Of a stretch of 6,034 bases of DNA, positions 1 through 5,456 are shown one piece after another. This stretch comes from Candidatus Spyradosoma merdigallinarum (GTDB taxonomy: Bacteria > Verrucomicrobiota > Verrucomicrobiia > Opitutales > UBA953): contig DVOG01000160.1 of the NCBI GenBank assembly GCA_018713755.1, positions 1 to 6,034 of the forward strand, given 5' to 3'. The notes below the pieces were generated by a model, which saw only the letters and a list, made by a program, of their open reading frames with translations, was not told where the DNA came from and ran no database searches. Every line of letters starts with the position of its first letter. Position 1 is the first letter of the stretch. A program made the translations under genes and the position numbers.

Positions 1-19
1 AGATGTGTATAAGAGACAG
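1..19 (+). other. Nextera/Tn5 mosaic-end adapter remnant
   Basis: The first 19 bases are AGATGTGTATAAGAGACAG, identical to the Tn5 mosaic end used in Nextera tagmentation libraries. This is untrimmed adapter, not genome sequence. It shows that position 20 is the physical end of a library insert and that the window starts at a contig edge resting on few reads. Bases right after it should be treated with caution. Confidence 0.97.
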
Positions 20-220
20 GAAATAGAGACCGTTAGTGTTAAATGTGCATCCGGTGTCGGGTAATGGTTTGGAAGTGCATCTATTGCTGCAATTCGCCTA
101 AATCCGTTTTACGCCCTTGCGCCATTCTGTGCCACCCGAAGCCAAACTCTCTGACCGTCAGTGAGAATGCTCAAATTCGCTTTATTCTGCGTTTTATCCT
201 ATTATTTTCTGAGAAAATTC
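20..220. other. Gene-free, AT-richer contig end; possible chimera
   Basis: About 200 bases with no convincing gene. Open frames on the plus strand run on into the antisense of dapA and look like shadows; minus-strand frames are broken by several stops. Base composition is clearly less GC-rich than the rest of the window, and the GGGAACG word that is frequent elsewhere first appears at 222. Small structures seen: a near-perfect odd palindrome at 147-165 (CTGAC/GTCAG core), a perfect odd palindrome at 204-218 (ATTTTCT/AGAAAAT), and a 7-bp direct repeat GTGCATC at 45-51 and 75-81. No tRNA or rRNA signature was recognised. It could be true intergenic DNA left of dapA or foreign sequence joined next to the adapter end. 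Confidence 0.5.
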
Positions 221-257
221 TGCGGGAACGAGGACGCGGCGAGAACGATCGTCGGGG

Positions 258-301
258 AAAAAGCGCGTTCCCGCGGAACGCCGCCGCGGGAACGCTTTTT
301 T
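258..301 (-). terminator. Bidirectional rho-independent terminator downstream of dapA
   Basis: A perfect 12-bp stem pairs 265-276 with 284-295 across a 7-nt loop. On the minus strand the stem is followed after two bases by five T (258-262); on the plus strand it is followed at once by six T (296-301). It begins 37 nt beyond the dapA stop codon, so it most likely ends the dapA transcript. Both arms contain the CGTTCCCGC/GCGGGAACG word that recurs through the window. Confidence 0.8.
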
Positions 302-331
302 CGGAAAATCCGCCGCTCTTTTCCGCGTTCG

Positions 332-1231
332 TTATTTCCCGGCAAACGCGTCGAGCGCGGCGGCGACGACCGCGCAATTTTCCGCGGACATTTCGACGAG
401 CGGAAGTCGGACTTCCGGCGAGCCGATGACGCCCGCGCGGGCAAGCGCGAACTTGACGGGAACGGGATTCGGCTCGATGAAGAATTTCTTGAAAAGATCC
501 GCCATCGCGTTATGGATTTTCAGCGCCGCCGCGAGATTTCCCGCGCGCATTTCCGCCGTCATCTCCGCGACTTGCCGCGGGAACAAATTGGAGGCGACGG
601 AAATGACGCCGCGCGCGCCGAGCGACATGAACGGGAGCGTCAGCGAATCGTCGCCGCTCATGACGAGGAAATCCGGATCGAGCTCGCGCACGAGCCGAGA
701 AACCTTGTCGCAGGAACCGCCGGCTTCCTTCACGCCGATGACGTTCGGGAACGCCTTGCGCAGGCGGACGATCGTTTCGACGGAAATTTCGATGCCGCAG
801 CGTCCGGGAATGGAATAGAGCATGATCGGCTTGTCCGTCGCGGAAGCGATTTCGGCGAAATGGCGGTAGACGCCTTCCTGCCCGGGCTTGTTGTAATACG
901 GAGCGACGTGGAGAAAAGCCTGCGCGCCGAGCTTTTCCGCCTCGCGCGTGAGCAGAACCGCCTCGTGCGTGGAGTTGGCGCCCGTTCCCGCGAGCACGGG
1001 AACGCGGCCCGCGGCGAACTCGATCGTCTTCGCGATGACTTCGAGATGCTCTTCGTGCGTCAGCGTAGGCGATTCGCCGGACGTTCCGACGGAAAGGATG
1101 CCGTCAATGCCGCCGGCGACCTGGAAATCCACGAGTTTCTTCAAGTCGGAATAATCGACCGCGCCGTTCCTCATCGGCGTGACCAGCGCCGTCCAGGCGC
1201 CGGAATAAACGGAAGGATTCAAGATGCTCAT
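332..1231 (-). CDS. dapA: 4-hydroxy-tetrahydrodipicolinate synthase (DapA)
   Basis: 299-residue cytoplasmic enzyme of the Schiff-base aldolase (TIM-barrel) superfamily. It condenses pyruvate with aspartate semialdehyde, the committed step to diaminopimelate and lysine. Family residues are visible by alignment to the E. coli enzyme: the Schiff-base lysine K168 in GVKEA; catalytic triad T50, Y113 (APYYNKP) and Y139 (LYSIPGR); and R144, which binds the aspartate semialdehyde carboxylate. The pyruvate-binding motif reads GTSGES (49-54), with S51 where E. coli has Thr45, a conservative change. Length is close to the usual 290-300. The ATG at 1231 gives a normal N-terminus (VYSGAWTALVTP); the bases before it (CTTCTCCCCGTTT) hold no Shine-Dalgarno. 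It lies downstream of gap on the same strand, but a strong terminator at 1302-1353 lies between them, so it probably has its own promoter. Related lyases (N-acetylneuraminate lyase, KDG aldolase) are less likely given the conserved Arg and triad. Confidence 0.95.
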   Translation of the reverse strand: MSILNPSVYSGAWTALVTPMRNGAVDYSDLKKLVDFQVAGGIDGILSVGTSGESPTLTHEEHLEVIAKTIEFAAGRVPVLAGTGANSTHEAVLLTREAEKLGAQAFLHVAPYYNKPGQEGVYRHFAEIASATDKPIMLYSIPGRCGIEISVETIVRLRKAFPNVIGVKEAGGSCDKVSRLVRELDPDFLVMSGDDSLTLPFMSLGARGVISVASNLFPRQVAEMTAEMRAGNLAAALKIHNAMADLFKKFFIEPNPVPVKFALARAGVIGSPEVRLPLVEMSAENCAVVAAALDAFAGK

Positions 1232-1257
1232 AAACGGGGAGAAGTGAAACGGATTTT

Positions 1258-1285
1258 CCGCGGGAACGCAATGCCGTTCCCGCGG
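1258..1285 (-). promoter_or_regulatory. Perfect inverted repeat upstream of dapA
   Basis: An 11-bp perfect inverted repeat pairs CCGCGGGAACG (1258-1268) with CGTTCCCGCGG (1275-1285) over a 6-nt loop. It lies 27-54 nt upstream of the dapA ATG, between that start and the gap terminator. No T-run follows it on the minus strand, so it does not look like a terminator. It could be an operator or a 5'-leader hairpin. Both arms are copies of the window-wide GCGGGAACG word. No clear -35/-10 pair was found in the 70 bases available for a dapA promoter. Confidence 0.6.
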
Positions 1286-1301
1286 CAGGCGGCAAAGGAC
1301 G

Positions 1302-1353
1302 AAAAAAAAAGAAAGCGTTCCCGCGTGAATTTTGCGGGAACGCTTTCTTTTTT
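1302..1353 (-). terminator. Rho-independent terminator of gap (bidirectional)
   Basis: Perfect 20-bp arms, 1305-1324 and 1334-1353, flank a 9-nt loop. The inner GC stem is GAAAGCGTTCCCGC/GCGGGAACGCTTTC, and the outer part is an A-run (1302-1310) opposite a T-run (1348-1353). Read on the minus strand, the hairpin ends in a long U-tract 15 nt beyond the gap stop codon. It is symmetric enough to work in both directions. The stem is again the GCGGGAACG word in inverted pair. Confidence 0.9.
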
Positions 1354-1367
1354 CAGGCGCTTATCGC

Positions 1368-2393
1368 TTATTTGCAGCAGCAGCAGCCTTTGTCGACTTT
1401 CGCCATGTGCTGGATGAGCATGAGGACCTTGTTGGAATAGCCCCATTCGTTGTCATACCAGGAGACGACCTTGACGAACGTGTCCGTCAGCGCGATGCCG
1501 GCGCCCTTGTCGAAGATCGACGTGCGGGCATCGCCGAGGAAGTCCGAGGAAACGACCGCGTCTTCGGTGTAGCCGAGGATGCCCTTGAGTTCGCCTTCGG
1601 AAGCAGCCTTCATCGCCGCGCAGATTTCGTCGTATTTCGCCGGTTTCGCGAGGTTGACCGTGAGGTCGACGACGGAAACGTCAAGCGTGGGAACGCGCAT
1701 CGACATGCCGGTGAGCTTGCCGTTGAGTTCCGGGAGAACCTTGCCGACGGCCTTCGCCGCGCCCGTGGAAGACGGGATGATGTTGCCGGAAGCCGCGCGG
1801 CCGCCGCGCCAGTCTTTCTTGGAGGGACCGTCGACCGTCTTCTGCGTCGCCGTCGTGGAGTGAACCGTCGTCATGAGACCGTCCTTGATGCCCCAGTTGT
1901 CGTTGAGAACCTTCGCGATCGGGGCGAGGCAGTTCGTCGTGCAGGACGCGTTGGAGACGACCTTCATGTCAGGCGTGTACTTGTCCAGGTTGACGCCGCA
2001 GACGAACATCGGAGCGTCCTTGGACGGAGCGGAAATGACGACCTTCTTCGCGCCGGCCTTGATGTGCGCTTCGGCCTTCGCCGTTTCCGTGAAGACGCCC
2101 GTGGATTCGACGACGTATTCCGCGCCGACTTCGCCCCACGGAATTTCTTCCGGGTTCATCTTCGCAAAGAACTTGACTTCCTTGCCGTCGACGATGATCG
2201 AATTGTCCGTGAACTTGATGTCGCCCTTGTACTGGCCGTGCATCGTGTCGTAACGAAGCATGTAAGCCATGTAATCCGGCGTCATGAACGGGTCGTTGAT
2301 GCCGACGAATTCGATTTCGGGATTGTTCAGACCGGCACGGAAGACGAGGCGTCCGATGCGGCCGAAACCATTGATGCCAACTTTAATAGCCAT
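1368..2393 (-). CDS. gap: Glyceraldehyde-3-phosphate dehydrogenase, NAD-dependent
   Basis: 341-residue cytoplasmic glycolytic enzyme oxidising glyceraldehyde 3-phosphate to 1,3-bisphosphoglycerate with NAD+ and phosphate. The N-terminal Rossmann fold starts GINGFGRIGR (6-15); N33-D34 at the end of the second strand fit NAD rather than NADP use. The active site is SNASCTTNC with catalytic C151, and H178 in TTVHS is its partner. The S-loop motif KTVDGPSKKDWRGGRAA and the end motif WYDNEWGYSNKV are intact. The sequence is of the E. coli GapA class. The frame stays open far upstream, but the ATG at 2393 (MAIKVGINGFG) is the family start; the leader is A-rich (ACACTAAAAACA) with no Shine-Dalgarno. 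Odd point: the protein runs a few residues past the usual end and finishes with four consecutive cysteines (C337-C340) and K341. It is monocistronic by appearance: a terminator follows and the upstream neighbour is divergent. Confidence 0.97.
   Translation of the reverse strand: MAIKVGINGFGRIGRLVFRAGLNNPEIEFVGINDPFMTPDYMAYMLRYDTMHGQYKGDIKFTDNSIIVDGKEVKFFAKMNPEEIPWGEVGAEYVVESTGVFTETAKAEAHIKAGAKKVVISAPSKDAPMFVCGVNLDKYTPDMKVVSNASCTTNCLAPIAKVLNDNWGIKDGLMTTVHSTTATQKTVDGPSKKDWRGGRAASGNIIPSSTGAAKAVGKVLPELNGKLTGMSMRVPTLDVSVVDLTVNLAKPAKYDEICAAMKAASEGELKGILGYTEDAVVSSDFLGDARTSIFDKGAGIALTDTFVKVVSWYDNEWGYSNKVLMLIQHMAKVDKGCCCCK
1374..1387. repeat. Four-unit GCA/TGC microsatellite in the 3' end of gap
   Basis: Four tandem GCA units, followed by GC, on the plus strand. 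Read on the minus strand they are four TGC codons giving Cys-Cys-Cys-Cys just before the last Lys and stop of gap. A unit gain or loss by slippage would change the Cys count without shifting the frame. Confidence 0.85.
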
Positions 2394-2678
2394 TGTTTTT
2401 AGTGTTTTGGTTGTTGAAAAAATTGTTCCGCTTCCCGCGGGAACGTTCCCGGCGAAAAACTTGCGCATAGCAAAAAACTTTTTCCCGCGGACGGCAAGAA
2501 CAAAACGCCGCCCGCCCGCGGGAACGGCGCCGCATCTTTTCGATTGACACGGGAACGCGCTTTCGGCGGAATTTCTGAAATCATAACAAAAACGGAACAA
2601 AGTCCGCCTTCCCCGCGGCGCGTTCCCGCGCTTTTCCTTTTCAAGCAAACAACGAAACCCACAAAACGACAAAAAAAC
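2394..2678. promoter_or_regulatory. Divergent intergenic region between gap and the propeller gene
   Basis: These 285 bases separate two divergently transcribed genes and must hold both promoters. On the plus strand a perfect TTGACA lies at 2544-2549 and could be a -35 box for the propeller gene, but no good -10 follows at 16-18 bp; a GGGAACG copy sits in the would-be spacer (2551-2557). No convincing promoter for gap was found on the minus strand. Copies of the repeat word lie at 2439-2445, 2444-2450, 2520-2526, 2551-2557 and 2621-2627. The two ends next to the start codons are A/T-rich, as expected for leaders lacking a Shine-Dalgarno. An open frame from 2544 reads into the propeller gene, but its product up to 2678 is not signal-like and is not taken as coding. 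Confidence 0.55.
2432..2451. repeat. Two overlapping perfect palindromes upstream of gap
   Basis: TTCCCGCGGGAA (2432-2443, 12 bp) and CGGGAACGTTCCCG (2438-2451, 14 bp) are each perfect palindromes and share six bases. Both are built from the GGGAACG word in inverted orientation. They lie 39-58 nt upstream of the gap start codon, a plausible operator or leader position. On RNA the two could form alternative, mutually exclusive short hairpins. Confidence 0.6.
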
Positions 2679-3578
2679 ATGAAGAAAGAAAAAAAACACC
2701 TGTTCGGCATCCTTTCCGCGGCGGCGGCGCTGGCGTTCTTGCCCTCCTGCACGGCCGCGGAAGTCGTCGTTAACGGCCACCCCGAAAGCGTCGCCGAAGA
2801 CGACGACATCTATTACGTCGCGTGCATCGGACAGCAAATGAATCCGACGGAAAAGGACGGAGACGGCTTCATCGTCACGATGAACCGCCGCGGAAACATC
2901 ATCTCGCACAACGCGTTCCCGGGCGTGCGCCTCGACGCGCCGAAGGGCGCCGTCATCGAAGACGGCGTGCTCTACGTCGCCGACGTCGACCGCATCGTCG
3001 GCATCAGCCTCCAGGCGGGCGTCATCGCGCAAATCGTCGACCTTTCCGCCACGGGAACGAAATACCTGAACGACATCGTCGAAGACGACGACTTCCTTTA
3101 CGTCTCCGCCACGGACATCAACAAAATCTTCCGCGTCAACCTGCGCAACGGGCTCTACGAGGAAATCCGCACGAGCGAGCCGCTCAACGCGCCCAACGGG
3201 CTCGAAATCGACAACGGCCTGCTCTACATCGCGGAATTCGCGACGAACGCCGCCGGCGCTCCCGCGGGGAAAATCAAGGCCGTTCCCGTCCTCGGCGCCA
3301 ATCCGCGCCCGGTCTCCGTCGTCTACGCCGTTCCCGGCATGTACGACGGCATTCTGCTGAAGGATGAAGAAGACTTCTTCGACAACGAGACCGACTATCT
3401 GTATTTTTCCGACTGGGCGGCGAACGGCACGCCCGGCGCCGTGAAAAAACTGAACCTGCGCACGCGCGAAGTCGAAAACGTCATGCCCGTTCCCGCGAAC
3501 GGCCCCGCCGATTTCATCATCGACGACGGGAAAATGTGGCTCCCGGCGATGCTCGACAGAAAAGTCATCATTCGCTGA
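2679..3578 (+). CDS. Exported SMP-30/gluconolactonase-like six-bladed beta-propeller protein
   Basis: 299 residues. A signal peptide is clear: KKEKK (2-6), a hydrophobic stretch (about 8-21), then LPSC (21-24), which may be a lipobox with C24 lipidated, although Pro at -2 is unusual; cleavage after TAA (25-27) by signal peptidase I is the alternative. The mature part has six repeats of a strand pattern ending in [IL]Y[VI]A or similar, near 37-49, 90-103, 132-145, 174-187, 224-245 and 279-290, fitting a six-bladed propeller. Motifs resembling SMP-30 metal ligands are PES (E36), LND (N131-D132), PNGL (N173) and YDGI (D223). This suggests a lactonase or sugar-binding role in the periplasm or outer membrane, but the substrate cannot be told; a non-enzymatic NHL/YncE-type propeller is possible. 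The start at 2679 is the only one giving a signal peptide; it is preceded by GACAAAAAAAC, with no Shine-Dalgarno. A terminator follows at 3603. Confidence 0.8.
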   Translation: MKKEKKHLFGILSAAAALAFLPSCTAAEVVVNGHPESVAEDDDIYYVACIGQQMNPTEKDGDGFIVTMNRRGNIISHNAFPGVRLDAPKGAVIEDGVLYVADVDRIVGISLQAGVIAQIVDLSATGTKYLNDIVEDDDFLYVSATDINKIFRVNLRNGLYEEIRTSEPLNAPNGLEIDNGLLYIAEFATNAAGAPAGKIKAVPVLGANPRPVSVVYAVPGMYDGILLKDEEDFFDNETDYLYFSDWAANGTPGAVKKLNLRTREVENVMPVPANGPADFIIDDGKMWLPAMLDRKVIIR

Positions 3579-3602
3579 TTTTTCCGCATCTCCGAAAAGG
3601 AA

Positions 3603-3646
3603 AAGCGTTCCCGCGGGCTTTTGCGGGAACGCTTCTTTTTTTTTTT
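3603..3646 (+). terminator. Rho-independent terminator after the propeller gene
   Basis: A perfect 12-bp stem pairs AAGCGTTCCCGC (3603-3614) with GCGGGAACGCTT (3623-3634) over an 8-nt loop, followed by C and eleven T (3636-3646). It starts 25 nt after the stop codon. It separates the propeller gene from recN. The stem is the window-wide repeat word in inverted pair. Confidence 0.92.
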
Positions 3647-3722
3647 CGCCGACGCCCGCTCCCGCCGCGGGAACGCAAAAAGTTTGCAAAAAAATGCCCG
3701 CGCGGAAAAAATTCTCCGCTTC
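3647..3722 (+). promoter_or_regulatory. Short recN upstream region with one repeat copy
   Basis: These 76 bases between the terminator and the recN start must contain any recN-specific promoter. A GCGGGAACG copy at 3667-3675 lies 48-56 nt before the ATG, next to CTCCCGCC, with which it could make a weak hairpin. No convincing -35/-10 pair and no obvious SOS box was recognised. The last bases before the ATG (TTCTCCGCTTC) lack a Shine-Dalgarno. Confidence 0.35.
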
Positions 3723-5384
3723 ATGCTTCAGTTTCTGAAAATCAGGAATCTCGCGCTGATGGACGCCGTCGAACTGGAATTCGACGGCGGGTTCAACGTC
3801 GTCACCGGCGAAACCGGCGCGGGCAAAAGCGTCCTGCTCGGCGCGCTCGCGATCCTCGCCGGCGGCCGCGTCCCGAAAACCGTCATCCGCAAAGGCGCCG
3901 ACGCCTGCGAAATCGAAGCCGTCGTCGCCTTCGGAAACGCCGCGCGCGCCGATGCCGCGCTGGCGCGCCTTTCGCTCCCGCCCTGCGAAGACGGACAGCT
4001 CATCCTGCGCCGCGCGATTCACGCGCGCAAGCCCGGCCGCGTCACGATCAACGGCGCGCTCGCCACGCTCGCCCAGCTCGAACAAATCGGCGAAACGTGG
4101 ATCGACTTTCACGGCCCCGGCGAGCCGCAGAAACTCTTCCGGGAAAGCTGCCAGCTCGAAATTCTCGACGCCTTCGCGGGCTGCGCTCCCGCGCTCGAAC
4201 AATTCTCCGAACGCTTCCGCGCCTGGAAAAAAACGCTCGCGGAGATCGCGGAAATCCGCGCGCAGGAAAGCATGTCTCCCGACGAAATCGCGTTCGCGCA
4301 AGCGCAGCTCGACGCGATGAGCCGCGTCGACCTTTCCGACGCCGCCGTCGAACAGCTCGAAAACGACTTCGCGAAAATCTCCCACGCGCAGGAACTCGAA
4401 GCGCTGCTTTCCGGCATCGGAGCCGCGCTCGGAGACGACGGCCTCGGCGCGGCGTTCCCGCAGATTCTGCGCCTCGCCGGAGAAATTTCGGAAATCGTTC
4501 CCGAGGCGGAAACGCTCGCCCGCCGCGCGGATTCGCTCGCCGTCGAAGCCGAAGACCTGCGCGCGGAATACGCCGCGCTGCTCAGGCAAACCGACGCCGA
4601 CCCCGAAACCGCCGCGCAGATTTCCGAAAAGATGAACGCGTGGCTCGAACTGCGCAGAAAATACGGTCCCGCGCCGGAAAACGTCCGCGCCAAGCGCGAC
4701 GCCCTCGCCAAGCGCATCGAGAACAGCCGCGACGCCGCGGGAACGCTCGAGCGCGCGCAGGCCGCGGCGGACGCCGCCGAAAAAGAGCTCCGCGCGCTCG
4801 CGGAAAAGCTTCACGCGGCGCGGCGCGGCGCCGCGAAAAAACTCGCCGCGGGAACGCGGAAAATCCTCGCGGAACTCGGTTTCCGCAAGGCGGACTTTTC
4901 CGTCAGTCTCGAAACGACGAAAAACATTTCCGAGACGGGAACAACCTCCTGCGCGTTCCTCTTTTCCCCGAACGCAGGCGCGGACCCGCTTCCGCTCAGC
5001 AAAATCGCCTCCGCCGGCGAAACCGCGCGCGTCATGCTCGCGCTTAAGGCGATGCTCGCCGACGCGGACTCGACGCCCGTGCTCGTCTTCGACGAAGTCG
5101 ACGCCAACGTCGGCGGGGAAATCGCCGTTCACGTCGCGCGAAAGCTCGCCGACGTCGCGCGCGCGCATCAGGTTTTCTGCATCACGCACCTGCCGCAGGT
5201 CGCCGCGCGCGGAGACCATCATTTCCTCGTGACGAAAACGCAGACCGACGACGCGACGAAAATTTCCATCGCGCGGCTCGACGGCGATCCGCGTTCCCGC
5301 GAAGACGAGCTCGCGCGCATGCTCGGCGACCGCAATTCCCCCGCCGCACGCGCGCACGCGCGGGAACTCCTCGCCGGAGCCTGA
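3723..5384 (+). CDS. recN: DNA repair ATPase RecN
   Basis: 553 residues, the usual RecN length. RecN is an SMC-like cytoplasmic ATPase that acts in double-strand-break repair, holding DNA ends or sister chromatids together for RecA-dependent recombination. The N-terminus MLQFLKIRNLALMD with Walker A GETGAGKS (29-36) is typical. The central region (about 150-410) is Glu/Ala/Arg-rich and fits the coiled-coil arm. The C-terminal ATPase half carries the signature IASAGETAR (428-436), Walker B VLVFDE (453-458) continuing VDANVGGE, and the H-loop segment THLPQVA (H489). The signature is SAGE where most RecN have SGGE. The ATG at 3723 was chosen because it gives the family N-terminus; upstream codons in the same frame overlap the preceding terminator. 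It is separated from the propeller gene by a strong terminator, so it is probably transcribed alone. The next gene is convergent. Confidence 0.95.
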   Translation: MLQFLKIRNLALMDAVELEFDGGFNVVTGETGAGKSVLLGALAILAGGRVPKTVIRKGADACEIEAVVAFGNAARADAALARLSLPPCEDGQLILRRAIHARKPGRVTINGALATLAQLEQIGETWIDFHGPGEPQKLFRESCQLEILDAFAGCAPALEQFSERFRAWKKTLAEIAEIRAQESMSPDEIAFAQAQLDAMSRVDLSDAAVEQLENDFAKISHAQELEALLSGIGAALGDDGLGAAFPQILRLAGEISEIVPEAETLARRADSLAVEAEDLRAEYAALLRQTDADPETAAQISEKMNAWLELRRKYGPAPENVRAKRDALAKRIENSRDAAGTLERAQAAADAAEKELRALAEKLHAARRGAAKKLAAGTRKILAELGFRKADFSVSLETTKNISETGTTSCAFLFSPNAGADPLPLSKIASAGETARVMLALKAMLADADSTPVLVFDEVDANVGGEIAVHVARKLADVARAHQVFCITHLPQVAARGDHHFLVTKTQTDDATKISIARLDGDPRSREDELARMLGDRNSPAARAHARELLAGA

Positions 5385-5423
5385 AAAAACGTTCCCGCGG
5401 CGAAAGAAGCGCGCGCGGGAACG
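5384..5423 (-). terminator. Hairpin between convergent genes, probable minus-strand terminator
   Basis: A 10-bp perfect stem pairs CGTTCCCGCG (5390-5399) with CGCGGGAACG (5414-5423) across a 14-nt loop. The six A at 5384-5389 give a U-tract for minus-strand transcripts, so it suits the gene ending at 5457. The A-run starts on the last base of the recN stop codon, so the terminator abuts recN. No T-run follows on the plus strand, so termination of recN here would rely on the hairpin alone or on Rho. Confidence 0.7.
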
Positions 5424-5456
5424 GAACATCCGCGGACGGACTCCGGCGGCGCGCGC

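Noticed and set aside
161..1417. Plus-strand open frame of 418 codons across dapA
   Set aside because: It lies antisense to the whole of dapA and is Arg/Asp-rich without family features; a shadow of the real gene.
1332..2402. Plus-strand open frame of 356 codons antisense to gap
   Set aside because: Composition is Arg/Asp/Val-rich and domain-free; gap on the other strand is certain.
2432..2451. LexA/SOS operator
   Set aside because: The GTTC/GAAC halves recall SOS boxes, but the word occurs everywhere including terminators and coding DNA, and it is not specifically enriched before recN. Nothing supports LexA binding.
2544..2573. Complete sigma-70 promoter for the propeller gene
   Set aside because: TTGACA is perfect, but no TATAAT-like hexamer lies 16-18 bp downstream; kept only as a possible -35 box.
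3675..3690. Small GCAAA/TTTGC hairpin before recN as a terminator
   Set aside because: Five base pairs, AT-rich, and no T-run on the plus strand; likely chance.
3536..5047. Plus-strand open frame of 503 codons overlapping recN in another frame
   Set aside because: The product is almost entirely Arg/Ala/Pro-rich, typical of an out-of-frame reading of a GC-rich gene, and recN accounts for the region.
2394..5429. Minus-strand open frame of about 1000 codons upstream of and continuous with gap
   Set aside because: It runs antisense to recN and the propeller gene, is Arg/Gly/Val/Phe/Asp-rich with no domain, and arises because GC-rich codons on one strand leave few stops on the other. The GAPDH N-terminus clearly starts at 2393.
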